A stretch of 64,000 nt of DNA from Aquimarina sp042434915. GTDB taxonomy: Bacteria; Bacteroidota; Bacteroidia; Flavobacteriales; Flavobacteriaceae. A model generated the notes under the pieces. That model worked only from the letters and a program-made list of their open reading frames with translations, made no database searches and had not been told where the DNA came from. A program made the position numbers and the translations under genes. The DNA is taken from assembly GCF_042434915.1 (NCBI RefSeq), contig NZ_CP170198.1, positions 2,418,001 to 2,482,000 on the forward strand. Direction: 5' to 3'. Positions 8,748 to 18,021 of this stretch are shown here, piece by piece (the first letter of the stretch is position 1; every line of letters begins with the position of its first letter).

Positions 8748-8779
8748 CAAATATACGATCTACAAACAAGGGTTGTCAA
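8748..8779 (-). promoter_or_regulatory. Promoter of queA
   Basis: On the minus strand TATATTTG (8748-8755) is a perfect TAnnTTTG -7 box, with TTGAC (8775-8779) 19 bp upstream as the -33 element. It lies inside the longest queA frame, which supports the ATG at 8727. Confidence 0.65.
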
Positions 8780-8804
8780 GTAAATCATCAGATATATTTT
8801 AAAA

Positions 8805-10019
8805 TCAGCTAATTTTGAAGCCCAACTGCTTAAGATCACTCCAAAAATCTGGGTACGATTTTGACACTACTGTTGCGTCATTGATTGTAATCGTTGTGAG
8901 TAACGCTAAGGGCGCAAAAGCTAATGCCATGCGATGATCATTGTATGTATCTATTGAAACATTAGGCTGTAATTGATTTAAAGACTCGAGAGTTAGAGAA
9001 TTCTCTGTGACACGAACCTTACCTCCCAACTTTTCTAACTCTGTTTTGAGTGCTAGTAAGCGATCCGTTTCTTTAATTTTTAATGTGTGAAGACCAGAAA
9101 GCTTACAGGACACCTTCAAGCCTAAACATGTTACAGCTATTGTTTGAGCAATATCTGGAGCATGCATAAGGTTGAGCTCTATAGGAGCAATAGTGTTTGA
9201 TGTTTTTTTAAGAGTTATTGAGTTTTTTTCAAACACTGTCTCTACTCCAAATTTTTTATAAATATCAGCTACTATAGCATCGCCTTGGTAACTATCCTTT
9301 TTAAAGGTTTGCAAAGTCACCTCTCCTGCTTTAGATAAAGCTACTATGCTATAAAAGTAAGACGCAGAACTCCAGTCGGACTCTATAACGATTTTAGGAT
9401 TTAAAACCTTCTGGCATGGCGCAATAACAATCTTATTTTCTTCAAAACGGGACTCAACACCAACTTGCTGCAATAATTGTAATGTCATATTAATATATGG
9501 CATTGAGGTTATTTCTCCTTCCAAATTAATAACCAACCCTTGACTTAATGAGGGGGCAATTAACATTAAGGCTGAAATATACTGACTGCTTACATCAGCT
9601 TTAAGAGAAACACTATTTTTTACTGAAACCGCACCTCTTATTCTTAATGGAGGGTAACCTTCTACATTTTGATACTCGATCTGACATCCAATTTCACGTA
9701 GCGCATTTACTAATATTTTAATTGGACGCTGCTGCATTCTTTCACTCCCTGTCAAAATAACATCAACACCTGGATTCACTGCAAAATAAGCCGTTAAAAA
9801 TCGCATAGCGGTACCCGCATGATTCACATCGATCACTCCGTTGCTCTGCAACAAGGCAGTTTGCATACTATTAGCATCATCACTATTTGAAATATTCTCA
9901 AGCACGATTGCTGAATAAAAAGCTTGTAGCAAGAGTGAACGGTTAGTCTCACTTTTAGAACCAGTAATAGTAATTGTACGTCTATGAATACTATCCAGTT
10001 GAGCCAATTTTAAATTCAT
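8805..10019 (-). CDS. aroA: 3-phosphoshikimate 1-carboxyvinyltransferase (EPSP synthase)
   Basis: Sixth step of the shikimate pathway: joins phosphoenolpyruvate to shikimate 3-phosphate. At 404 aa it is slightly shorter than the usual ~430. Motifs: TGSKSETNRSLLL near residues 20-32, AGTAMRFLTAYF near 78-90, SSQYISALML, KETDRL and the C-terminal DHRMALAFAPL. The position of the class I signature Pro (TAMRP) is Phe here. Its start overlaps the stop of the small membrane-protein gene at 10016-10019 (4 bp), so it is the last gene of an operon with the MazG-like gene. It feeds chorismate to the Phe/Tyr operon at 16-20 kb. Confidence 0.95.
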   Translation of the reverse strand: MNLKLAQLDSIHRRTITITGSKSETNRSLLLQAFYSAIVLENISNSDDANSMQTALLQSNGVIDVNHAGTAMRFLTAYFAVNPGVDVILTGSERMQQRPIKILVNALREIGCQIEYQNVEGYPPLRIRGAVSVKNSVSLKADVSSQYISALMLIAPSLSQGLVINLEGEITSMPYINMTLQLLQQVGVESRFEENKIVIAPCQKVLNPKIVIESDWSSASYFYSIVALSKAGEVTLQTFKKDSYQGDAIVADIYKKFGVETVFEKNSITLKKTSNTIAPIELNLMHAPDIAQTIAVTCLGLKVSCKLSGLHTLKIKETDRLLALKTELEKLGGKVRVTENSLTLESLNQLQPNVSIDTYNDHRMALAFAPLALLTTITINDATVVSKSYPDFWSDLKQLGFKIS

Positions 10020-10273
10020 TCTTTATTTTTTTTAAGCTTTCTTGATTCAAAATGATATCCCAAAATCATGCCGTACATAAGACCTCCCACTATTCTTGAT
10101 AGTGCATAGCGCACCCATTTACCCTTATCAATATGATCAACAATAAAAGAGGTAAAATCAAAACCTTGATATTGCATTAACAACTCTATAAAACTAAAGA
10201 GTACTATAAAACCTAGTGCAAGGAGAGTTACCGATTTCCAATAGGATCTAGAAGAAAGTATGGTTGTAAACAT
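10016..10273 (-). CDS. Small membrane protein, two predicted helices
   Basis: An 85-aa protein with two hydrophobic stretches (about residues 15-33, SVTLLALGFIVLFSFIEL, and about 60-77, IVGGLMYGMILGYHF) and a lysine-rich tail. It is not a family I recognise. It is tightly packed between the MazG-like gene (1 bp overlap at 10273) and aroA (4 bp overlap), so co-translation is likely. No function can be read from it. Confidence 0.75.
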   Translation of the reverse strand: MFTTILSSRSYWKSVTLLALGFIVLFSFIELLMQYQGFDFTSFIVDHIDKGKWVRYALSRIVGGLMYGMILGYHFESRKLKKNKE

Positions 10274-10599
10274 TATTTTAATTTTTCATTATTTTGGTGG
10301 CGATCATGATCTCTTTTAGTTTTAATTGCTAACTTTTTATCAAAAGCTTCTTGGAGATCGACGCCAGTTTGATTAGCTAAACAAAGTACTACAAAAAGCA
10401 CATCGGCTAATTCTTCGCCAAGATCTTTAATTTTATCACTCTCTTTTTCACTTTGTTCTCCATAGCGACGTGCTATGATTCTCGCTACCTCACCTACTTC
10501 CTCAGTTAGTTGCGCCATATTTGTAAGCTCATTAAAATAACGCACTCCGTGATTATTAATCCACGTATTTACTGTTTTTTGGGCATTTTTAATATTCAT
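10273..10599 (-). CDS. MazG-like nucleotide pyrophosphohydrolase
   Basis: A 108-aa protein of the MazG/dCTPase-like all-alpha NTP pyrophosphatase group. Metal-binding acidic residues are visible: EEVGEVARIIARR (helix 2) and LGEELADVLFVVLCLANQ (the E-x-x-D helix). It probably hydrolyses non-canonical or damaged nucleotides to monophosphates. The substrate is not predictable. First gene of the mazG-like / membrane protein / aroA set and 1 bp from the end of the DUF3857 gene, so possibly part of a longer operon. Confidence 0.85.
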   Translation of the reverse strand: MNIKNAQKTVNTWINNHGVRYFNELTNMAQLTEEVGEVARIIARRYGEQSEKESDKIKDLGEELADVLFVVLCLANQTGVDLQEAFDKKLAIKTKRDHDRHQNNEKLK

Positions 10600-10600
10600 T

Positions 10601-12613
10601 TTATATCTTTTTTAACACTACCTGTTCACTTTCTTTTATTATGATTTGATTGTAAAATTCTTTAATTGCTTGATAGTTATCCGGCGAAACAAAGGGTGTA
10701 TTTAAGGTTTCCGAGACTAAAACCTGTATTTGATTATTTGTTTTATTAATTCTATACACAAATTTACCCATATTTTGAGGAAGTTTAAAGGCAGAAGGCT
10801 TAGGAACCTCTACTACTTCATAACCCTCAGGTATTCTTATAGATACCATTAAGTTATTATCATATCCATATCCAAAATCAATGGGATACTGGCGATCTTC
10901 CGCTTTAAATAAGTTCTCTTTATCTCTCAAGAATAACAATGGTGAAAAGAACATTTCATCACCTACAATCTCAATTTCATTTTCTAAAACAAATTCAAAA
11001 CGCTCCCCCAACGGCTTTCCTAATTGATCTAAACCCTTAAGTTTATAAGACGAGATGTTATTTATCTCATATATTTCTTTAACTCTCTTAATTTGTGTAT
11101 TGCTGTCATTTCCTCCATATCGAACTCTAAAATCATGAGCTAAATAAGACAAACGATTTGAACTATGCGTACCCTTAACCACTCCATCAATGTCAATCTC
11201 ACACATAATTGAACAATGAAACCTCGAACCTTGATCTGGCCTAAAATTTATTAACTGTGAAGTTCCATTTTCAGAGAGGATTCTTCCTGACCCTTGAATT
11301 ACTCTATTTGGAAGCACATTAAACTCACCAAACTTATCCGTAGCATCCATATAAACGATGTTATCACCAGACTTGACTCTAACAATTAAGTAATCGAAAC
11401 CTTCTAATGTAGGAAATAAAGCTATGGTTTTATTTACTGAACTCACCAATACAGGATTCGCTTGAATCTTTGCGTATTTTAGCATGGCTACTAACATAAT
11501 ATTTATTTCAGCTGAATTACCAACTCTTGAAGTGTATGCTTTTTTAACTCCATCAACAGTCATTACTCGAAATTTCTTATTCCAAGTCATCCTTTTTTTT
11601 ACAAAATCAAAAATTTTATTAGTTAGCTCTAAGGGATCACTTTCACTATTGATTATAGAATCAATATCCCTTTTAAAATAACTATTTTTTTCAATTTCAT
11701 TCCCGAATCTTGAATCATTATATATGGTTTTGGCAACATCTTCCCAGCTTGTAGAATAATTATTTATACTACTTTTAGGAAATTTGGTATACTGTAATTC
11801 GAAATCTATAGAAGCCATATAATTTTTAGTATTGCCCGAAAAAGGTTCTGATTTAAATGCTGGTGTATCTTTTGAATTGATTTCATATGTATTTACTAAA
11901 TACTCTATCGTGTTTTGCGAATAATTTGTTTTAGTAGCATAAAATCCAGATCTTGATTTCGAACTAAGAACTATTTTATCACTTTCTACAGATTCTTTTA
12001 TATGAATCGGTAAATAACCAGAAGTAAATTTTTTGAAATGGTAATATTCAGGAATTGAGATACGTATAGCTATATTTTTAATAGCAATATTTCTTTGAAG
12101 ATAGATTTTATCAATATTCCTCGCAAAAGGTGAAACAATTTTATATTTATATTCAATCACTGAACCTTCATGTAATAAAGGCATTGTAAACTTCACCTCA
12201 TTATAATGTTCTGAATACTCATTTTTAAATATTTTATCTTTTTTCAGTTTAGTCTCTACTATTTCTCCATTGATTAAACTATAGGTAACCGCTCTCAATC
12301 CATTAAGCTCCTCTTTATCGCTGTTATTTCTGTAGAGGTAGATATGTTCGCTTGCTTCATCAAAACCTTTTTTGTTATAGAGCTTTATTCGTTTATAAAC
12401 TTCGGTAATTAACTGAAAACCATTCTCCTGACTATACTGAAATTTAATTTTTCTACTTTCATACAAAACTACAGCATTTGCTGTACTATCTATTTTGTAG
12501 CTTTTTTCTAGCAACTCCTCTTTTGAGACCTTACCAAACTTATAATTTTGGGCAAAACCATTTGTAGCAAATATTAGAGTGATGACTATTGTCAACTTAT
12601 TTAAAGTATTCAT
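10601..12613 (-). CDS. DUF3857/transglutaminase-like protein, nucleophile lost
   Basis: A 670-aa secreted protein (signal peptide with ITLIFATNGFAQ) with an N-terminal DUF3857 region (about 50-230), a transglutaminase-fold segment (about 325-430) and a C-terminal beta domain. In the transglutaminase segment the usual catalytic Cys is Ser367 (RVGNSAEIN) and the catalytic His position is Tyr408 (FDYLIV); Asp423 (MDATD) remains. It is therefore probably non-catalytic. This is a common flavobacterial variant as I recall it. It is the downstream neighbour (17 nt) of a paralogue that keeps the Cys and His. Periplasmic or outer-membrane location is expected; function unknown. Confidence 0.8.
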   Translation of the reverse strand: MNTLNKLTIVITLIFATNGFAQNYKFGKVSKEELLEKSYKIDSTANAVVLYESRKIKFQYSQENGFQLITEVYKRIKLYNKKGFDEASEHIYLYRNNSDKEELNGLRAVTYSLINGEIVETKLKKDKIFKNEYSEHYNEVKFTMPLLHEGSVIEYKYKIVSPFARNIDKIYLQRNIAIKNIAIRISIPEYYHFKKFTSGYLPIHIKESVESDKIVLSSKSRSGFYATKTNYSQNTIEYLVNTYEINSKDTPAFKSEPFSGNTKNYMASIDFELQYTKFPKSSINNYSTSWEDVAKTIYNDSRFGNEIEKNSYFKRDIDSIINSESDPLELTNKIFDFVKKRMTWNKKFRVMTVDGVKKAYTSRVGNSAEINIMLVAMLKYAKIQANPVLVSSVNKTIALFPTLEGFDYLIVRVKSGDNIVYMDATDKFGEFNVLPNRVIQGSGRILSENGTSQLINFRPDQGSRFHCSIMCEIDIDGVVKGTHSSNRLSYLAHDFRVRYGGNDSNTQIKRVKEIYEINNISSYKLKGLDQLGKPLGERFEFVLENEIEIVGDEMFFSPLLFLRDKENLFKAEDRQYPIDFGYGYDNNLMVSIRIPEGYEVVEVPKPSAFKLPQNMGKFVYRINKTNNQIQVLVSETLNTPFVSPDNYQAIKEFYNQIIIKESEQVVLKKI

Positions 12614-12630
12614 ATTTATATTGGTTAAAA

Positions 12631-14544
12631 TTATTCTATTGTAAGTACAATTTTTGTTTTATCTATTTTTTTTATCTCTGCCCAGAATTGTCGATAATTC
12701 TCATAGCTTTCTTTTGGAAAAATCCCATCAACTATCTTTAAAGTACGTTTAAATTTTATTTTAGTCGAACTCAGCTTTTCCAATTCGTAACTATAAGCCC
12801 CGAATTCGCTTTCTATAAACGTATTTGAAGGTAAACTACCAAGCAAATATCCATAAGGTAGATTAATCTCATACTCATCAGTGTTTACATAGCCATGTTT
12901 TACAACTAAAGGGGTTCGTCTATTTTCGTAATTAGGTAGATTTCCTTGATAGCAATTAAACACATTAGCGGTCAACAATAATCTATTTCCTGCTTTTTTA
13001 GAATAAGTGGTGCAAGTAATTAAAAGATCTTCCACAAACTTTGCGGATTCTTTATCATCCTGAAAATTTATTGATTTGATTTGCAAATTATTTATATAGC
13101 TCCACTTTTCTTTATAACTTAAAACCTGATCCTTAGGATCTTGAAACTGAATTTGATAATTCCAATCATACTCTAACCCATTAGAATGTCGCTTGACAAT
13201 AGCTTCCATTGAATTATCGGCTTTTAATTGAATTATTGCAGTAGTATTTAATATATTTTCATTTGGCAAATATCTCTTTGTACGTTTAATTTCACCTCCA
13301 TCTGGAGTTATAACCAATACATTTCTATCATCGGTAAAGTCTCCTATGAAATTGAAGGGCATTGTTTGACTTGTGCACTCTAACCATATATCTTCTTCTG
13401 CACTAGGAATATTTAAAATCACGTGATTTCCTTCTATTGAAGCAAACTCTGTATCAATATCTCTTCTTTCATCAGCAAAAACAACTGTATAAAAAGACTC
13501 AATACCTTGACTATCCAACAACGCTTTCGTATAATTTGTAAGCGCTTTACAATCTCCATATCCTAATCGATCCACATCACTTGCTAAAAATGGCATCCAC
13601 CCACCAATCCCTAATTGAACACTTATATATCTTGTTTTATTTTGTAAATATTCATAAATAAGCTTTGCTTTCTCTCTTTTAGTATTTGCCTCAGCAACTA
13701 GATTACTAATTTCCTGAATGGTTGATTCAGGCAATTTATCTCTTCCTAATAAAAGATTCTCATAATACCACTTGCCAAGTGTTTTCCAATCATAAGCTGA
13801 ACCTTCTATTCCTTCTAAAGTGAAATTATTCAATGAAACTTTAACTACTGGCATTATTTCAAAATAATTCGGGCTCATCATTTCTGAGCGTTTCGATATT
13901 AAATTTGACACATTATAGAATAACTCATGATCAGAATTATTTTTATAAATGGAGTATCCCTCAAAGTTCATTTCTTTGCTTTTGAGGGGTATTTTTGTTG
14001 GGTTAACAACTTTATAGGATGATTTTTCAACGCTTAAACCATATTTTGAAATGGGAGTCCAAGATTGAATAAAGGCGGTAGAACTTTTTTCTACTTCGCT
14101 CTCAAAAACTAAAGTATAAGGATAATTAACTGGTGTGTATTCCAAATACTTAATTCGATCATCTCGCATCAAAGAAAAACCATCAATATAGCTCCTATCC
14201 TTAAAATCCCTCTTTTTATACTTGGCTATTTCATTACCCATATTATCGTAAATCACAGCCGATAATTTATTGATCTTTCTTGAAGAGTCATACCACTCGG
14301 AAAATTTAGCATAATATTCTCCATGTTTGTTCAATACGGTTACTGCTTTTTTAGTCTTAACCGTAGCCACATTAACCGAATGTATTTCAATAAGAACTTC
14401 TTCGAACCTTACTACAGCATTCGCATCTTTAAGCAATATAGGGTTAATTCTATTGACATGTAGTTCTTGTAAATTCTGAGAAGAAACCTTAAAAAAAGGC
14501 ATAAGTAATAAAACCCACAAAAGATATTGTGAAAATCTAGACAT
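12631..14544 (-). CDS. DUF3857/transglutaminase-like protein with intact Cys-His
   Basis: A 637-aa secreted protein (signal peptide LLWVLLLMPFFKVSSQ) with DUF3857 (about 55-230) and a transglutaminase-like core (about 290-400). Catalytic residues are visible: Cys332 in GYGDCKAL, His374 in EGNHVILN and an acidic residue, Glu389, in WLECTSQ, where Asp is more usual. It may cleave or cross-link peptides in the periplasm, but no substrate is known. It is upstream of and clearly related to the degenerate protein at 10601, forming a tandem pair probably produced by duplication. Confidence 0.82.
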   Translation of the reverse strand: MSRFSQYLLWVLLLMPFFKVSSQNLQELHVNRINPILLKDANAVVRFEEVLIEIHSVNVATVKTKKAVTVLNKHGEYYAKFSEWYDSSRKINKLSAVIYDNMGNEIAKYKKRDFKDRSYIDGFSLMRDDRIKYLEYTPVNYPYTLVFESEVEKSSTAFIQSWTPISKYGLSVEKSSYKVVNPTKIPLKSKEMNFEGYSIYKNNSDHELFYNVSNLISKRSEMMSPNYFEIMPVVKVSLNNFTLEGIEGSAYDWKTLGKWYYENLLLGRDKLPESTIQEISNLVAEANTKREKAKLIYEYLQNKTRYISVQLGIGGWMPFLASDVDRLGYGDCKALTNYTKALLDSQGIESFYTVVFADERRDIDTEFASIEGNHVILNIPSAEEDIWLECTSQTMPFNFIGDFTDDRNVLVITPDGGEIKRTKRYLPNENILNTTAIIQLKADNSMEAIVKRHSNGLEYDWNYQIQFQDPKDQVLSYKEKWSYINNLQIKSINFQDDKESAKFVEDLLITCTTYSKKAGNRLLLTANVFNCYQGNLPNYENRRTPLVVKHGYVNTDEYEINLPYGYLLGSLPSNTFIESEFGAYSYELEKLSSTKIKFKRTLKIVDGIFPKESYENYRQFWAEIKKIDKTKIVLTIE

Positions 14545-14565
14545 ACGTTATAAAATTTGGGGTAG

Positions 14566-15018
14566 TTACTCTTTACTTTTTGTGTCGATAAGTAAGGTTA
14601 TAGGTCCGTTATTGATTAAATTCACCTTCATATCTTTACCAAAGATACCGGTTCCAACTTTCTTACCCAAATCCAATTCCAATTGATTTACAAAATGCTC
14701 GTACTTCGTTATAGCAATTTCAGGTCTAGCTGCTTTACTATAACCAGGACGATTTCCTTTCTTAGTGCTTGCAAATAATGTAAATTGACTTACTACTATA
14801 ACTTGACCCTTAACATCAACAATAGATTTATTCATCAGACCATTTTCATCTTCAAATATTCGTAGTTTACTTATTTTAGCCGATAACCACTTACTATCCT
14901 CATCATTATCCTCTTCTTCGATACCAACTAAAATCAATAAGCCTTGTGCTATCGATGCTACTACCTCTTCTTCAACAGTTACGGAGGCTTCTAATACCCT
15001 TTGAACAACAACTCTCAT
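14566..15018 (-). CDS. dtd: D-aminoacyl-tRNA deacylase
   Basis: Hydrolyses D-amino acids wrongly attached to tRNA. At 150 aa it has the standard length. Key motifs: MRVVVQRVLEASVTV at the N-terminus, VVSQFTLFA (SQFTL active-site motif, about 78-86), GNRPGYSKAA and NNGPITLLID (Gly-cisPro equivalent, about 136-145). It is 8 nt downstream of rsgA and probably cotranscribed with it. Confidence 0.96.
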   Translation of the reverse strand: MRVVVQRVLEASVTVEEEVVASIAQGLLILVGIEEEDNDEDSKWLSAKISKLRIFEDENGLMNKSIVDVKGQVIVVSQFTLFASTKKGNRPGYSKAARPEIAITKYEHFVNQLELDLGKKVGTGIFGKDMKVNLINNGPITLLIDTKSKE

Positions 15019-15026
15019 ACAACTAT

Positions 15027-15986
15027 TTACTCTTCGGTATAATTATTTTTTCTGTAATGTTCCTCTTCTCCCTCAATAATTTGTAAGTAACTCTTGTATC
15101 GTGACCAGGCTATTTCTCCCGAGTCCAACGCATTTTTAATAGCACATTTTGGTTCATTTATATGCATACAATTATTAAATTTGCATTGAGATTTTAATTT
15201 AAAAAATTCTGGAAAAAAATCACCTAGCTCTTCTTTTTCTATATCCACTATTCCAAATCCTTTTATTCCTGGAGTATCAATAATTTTGGCATCAAAACTT
15301 AGATCAAACATCTCGGCAAAGGTGGTTGTATGCTGCCCTTGTTGATGCTGCTCACTAATTTCTTTTGTTTTTAGTCTCAAATTGGGCTCTATCGCGTTAA
15401 CTAATGTTGATTTACCTACACCACTGTGACCTGAAAACATACTAACTTTAGCACGCATCATTGTCTTTACACTCGCAACATTTTTACCAGTTTTAGCAGA
15501 AATCCCGATGCAGTCATAACCAATTTTTCTGTATAATGCCGCGAGATATTTAACCTCTAATAACTCTTCTTGACTATAAGTATCAATTTTATTAAATAAA
15601 ACCACTGCTTTTATACCATAGGCTTCGGCAGTAACCAAAAACCTATCTATAAATGCGGTAAAAGTTGGAGGATTATTTAAAGTGACTAACAAGAAAACTT
15701 GATCTATATTGGCTGCTATAATATGTGTTTGCTTAGATAAATTTACAGATTTGCGAATTATATAATTTTTTCGTTCATGAATGGCATTAATGACTCCGCG
15801 TTCATTATCATTTTCATCATTAGTCTGCTCTAATTTAAAATCTACTTTATCTCCAACTGATACTGGGTTTGTACTTTTAATTCCTTCTATTCTGAATTTT
15901 CCTTTAATGCGGCATTCGTAAGTTTTCCCGTTTTCTGCTTTTACAGTATACCAACTTCCTGTAGATTTATATACAATTCCTGTCAT
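15027..15986 (-). CDS. rsgA: Ribosome small-subunit GTPase RsgA
   Basis: Circularly permuted GTPase that checks late 30S subunit maturation. The protein is 319 aa: an N-terminal OB fold (about 1-70), then G4 NKID (about 131-134), G1 GHSGVGKST (about 185-193) and G3 DTPGIKGFG (about 236-244), followed by a C-terminal zinc-binding segment with C-x5-C-x-H-x5-C spacing (CKFNNCMHINEPKC). It sits downstream of the aromatic operon on the same strand (57 nt after the DAHP synthase start region), so it may be partly read from it. Confidence 0.95.
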   Translation of the reverse strand: MTGIVYKSTGSWYTVKAENGKTYECRIKGKFRIEGIKSTNPVSVGDKVDFKLEQTNDENDNERGVINAIHERKNYIIRKSVNLSKQTHIIAANIDQVFLLVTLNNPPTFTAFIDRFLVTAEAYGIKAVVLFNKIDTYSQEELLEVKYLAALYRKIGYDCIGISAKTGKNVASVKTMMRAKVSMFSGHSGVGKSTLVNAIEPNLRLKTKEISEQHQQGQHTTTFAEMFDLSFDAKIIDTPGIKGFGIVDIEKEELGDFFPEFFKLKSQCKFNNCMHINEPKCAIKNALDSGEIAWSRYKSYLQIIEGEEEHYRKNNYTEE

Positions 15987-16043
15987 ATTTACAAAGATGC
16001 AAATTATATCTCAGACGCATAGTCGTTTAAAAAGGTCTTTCTA

Positions 16044-17123
16044 TTATTTGACACTATTTTTTTGATGATTAATTGACTCTTGATGAATGGCTTTGTAAAT
16101 ACGTAGAATAAACTCTTCACTAAGTCCGTTTTCATTACCTTCGAGAATCATACGTCCCAAAATCTCGTTCCATCGTTTTGATTGCAAAATTGCAACATTC
16201 TGTTGAGCTTTTACTCTTCCTATTTCATCAGAAATTTTCATTCTTTTAGCCAAAACTTCTAATAATTGATTATCGGCAATGTCTATTTTGGCTCGTAGAC
16301 CACTTAGGGCTTTTTGGTACGCTTCATCATCTCCAATCTCTTTTCTTATTTTTAAATCTTTCATCATTTGAATTAATGTATCTGGTGTGATTTGTTGTTT
16401 TGCATCACTCCAAGCGTTATCTGGGTCGTAATGAGTCTCTACGATTAACCCATCAAAGTTGAGATCGAGGGCAGTTTGTGATAAATCAAAAATTAAATCT
16501 CGACGTCCAGCAATATGCGAAGGATCCAAAATTAAAGGTAGGTCTGGAAATCGGTTTTGCAAATCAATAGGTATTTGCCACTCTGGAATATTTCTATACT
16601 TTGTTTTTTCATACGTTGAAAACCCTCTGTGAATAACCCCTAAATTCTCAACATTTGCTGTATACAGTCGTTCCACTGCCCCTAACCATAAGGAAAGATC
16701 TGGATTGATTGGATTCTTTACCAATACGGGATTATCAATACCTCGACAAGCATCGGCAATATCTTGCACTATAAATGGCGACACAGTACTTCGCGCTCCT
16801 ATCCACAGAATATCAACCCCATGATTCAATGCTAACTCTACATGATGCGGATTCGCTACTTCGGTAGCTATCTTCATTCCTGTTTCCTCTTTGGCCCGCT
16901 GCAACCATTTTAAACCCAAGGCTCCAACACCTTCAAAATTCCCTGGTCGCGTTCTAGGCTTCCAAATACCAGCACGAAGTACTGTTGCATCAGAATCCTT
17001 TAATTGATGTGCTATTTTTACCACTTGATCTTCGGTTTCTGCGCTACACGGCCCACCAATAACCAAAGGATGATCTAATCCATAAGCATCTAACCAGTTT
17101 CTTAATTCTTTTTTATTTTCCAT
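16044..17123 (-). CDS. Bifunctional DAHP synthase / chorismate mutase
   Basis: Combines the first step of the shikimate pathway (phosphoenolpyruvate + erythrose 4-phosphate) with the branch-point step chorismate to prephenate. Residues about 1-250 form a type I-beta DAHP synthase (VIGGPCSAE, AGIWKPRTRPGNFEG, LVKNPINPD, LILDPSHIAGRRD). Residues about 265-350 form an AroQ-type chorismate mutase (LRAKIDIADNQLLEVLAKRM, KRWNEIL). In related fusions the mutase part also mediates inhibition by prephenate. It is the last enzyme gene of the pheA-aminotransferase-tyrA operon and so sits under the upstream attenuator. Confidence 0.95.
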   Translation of the reverse strand: MENKKELRNWLDAYGLDHPLVIGGPCSAETEDQVVKIAHQLKDSDATVLRAGIWKPRTRPGNFEGVGALGLKWLQRAKEETGMKIATEVANPHHVELALNHGVDILWIGARSTVSPFIVQDIADACRGIDNPVLVKNPINPDLSLWLGAVERLYTANVENLGVIHRGFSTYEKTKYRNIPEWQIPIDLQNRFPDLPLILDPSHIAGRRDLIFDLSQTALDLNFDGLIVETHYDPDNAWSDAKQQITPDTLIQMMKDLKIRKEIGDDEAYQKALSGLRAKIDIADNQLLEVLAKRMKISDEIGRVKAQQNVAILQSKRWNEILGRMILEGNENGLSEEFILRIYKAIHQESINHQKNSVK

Positions 17124-17169
17124 AATTTCTCTTTTTTTAAGCTGCTCGAATCATTAAATCTGTTGTTGA

Positions 17170-18021
17170 TCAGGCTTCGATTCCTTTTAAAATTAATTTT
17201 ATATGATTGATATCTTCCATTTCTTTATGTATTCCTTCAAAATCATCATTTTGAAGTAAATTCTTAAAGTGGGAGAGGTTGTTAATATACTCTGTCAATG
17301 CTTCGACAACATTATCCTTATTTTGTTTAAAAATAGGCCCCCACATATCGGGAGAACTCTTAGCTAATCTAACTGTAGAGGCAAATCCACTACCAGCCAT
17401 ATCGAAGATATCTTTTTCGTTTTTTTCTTTTTGAATGACGGTTTTACCCAACATGAATGAACTTATATGGGATAAATGAGAAACATATGCAATATGCTTA
17501 TCGTGTGACACAGGATCCATATAACGAATTCGCATTCCTAAGGCCATAAATATTTTCATTGCTTGTTCTTGCAATTTGAATGCAGTTTTTTCTACTTCGC
17601 AAATTATATTTGTTTTACCATAAAACAACTTATGAACTGCAGCACTAGGTCCAGAAAATTCTGTGCCAGCAATAGGATGCATTGCCAAAAAGTTACGTCT
17701 ATTTTTATGTGTCGCAACTGCCTCGCATATTGCCACTTTTGTAGATCCCACATCCATCACAAGCGTATCATCTGATATCCGATCCAAAATATCGGGTAAC
17801 AAAGTAGCAGTTGCTGTTACAGGAATTGAGATTAACACGATAGTGGCTATCGCTAAATCTTCTAAAGTAGCAACACTATCTATAAGTCCATTTTTTTGTG
17901 CTGTATCTAAATGTTTTTTATTAGAATCTACACCGTAAATGATAGCATTAGGTAGTGATTTTTTCACATCCATACAAAAAGATCCTCCTATCAATCCTAC
18001 ACCTATTACAAAAAGATTCAT
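17170..18021 (-). CDS. tyrA: Prephenate dehydrogenase
   Basis: Oxidises and decarboxylates prephenate to 4-hydroxyphenylpyruvate, for tyrosine. The protein is 283 aa with an N-terminal Rossmann fold (GVGLIGGSF, residues 7-15) and the helical dimer domain. AMHPIAGTEFSGP contains the conserved active-site His-Pro-Ile-Ala-Gly region, and SHLSHISSFML carries another conserved His. No ACT domain is present, so feedback by Tyr must occur elsewhere, for instance through the leader attenuator, which contains Tyr codons. Its start overlaps the aminotransferase stop by 4 bp (18018-18021), indicating translational coupling. Confidence 0.94.
   Translation of the reverse strand: MNLFVIGVGLIGGSFCMDVKKSLPNAIIYGVDSNKKHLDTAQKNGLIDSVATLEDLAIATIVLISIPVTATATLLPDILDRISDDTLVMDVGSTKVAICEAVATHKNRRNFLAMHPIAGTEFSGPSAAVHKLFYGKTNIICEVEKTAFKLQEQAMKIFMALGMRIRYMDPVSHDKHIAYVSHLSHISSFMLGKTVIQKEKNEKDIFDMAGSGFASTVRLAKSSPDMWGPIFKQNKDNVVEALTEYINNLSHFKNLLQNDDFEGIHKEMEDINHIKLILKGIEA

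Noticed and set aside
8728..8769. Longer N-terminus for QueA (14 extra residues)
   Set aside because: Those codons contain a good -7/-33 promoter pair; the family start is MKLSHFNF.
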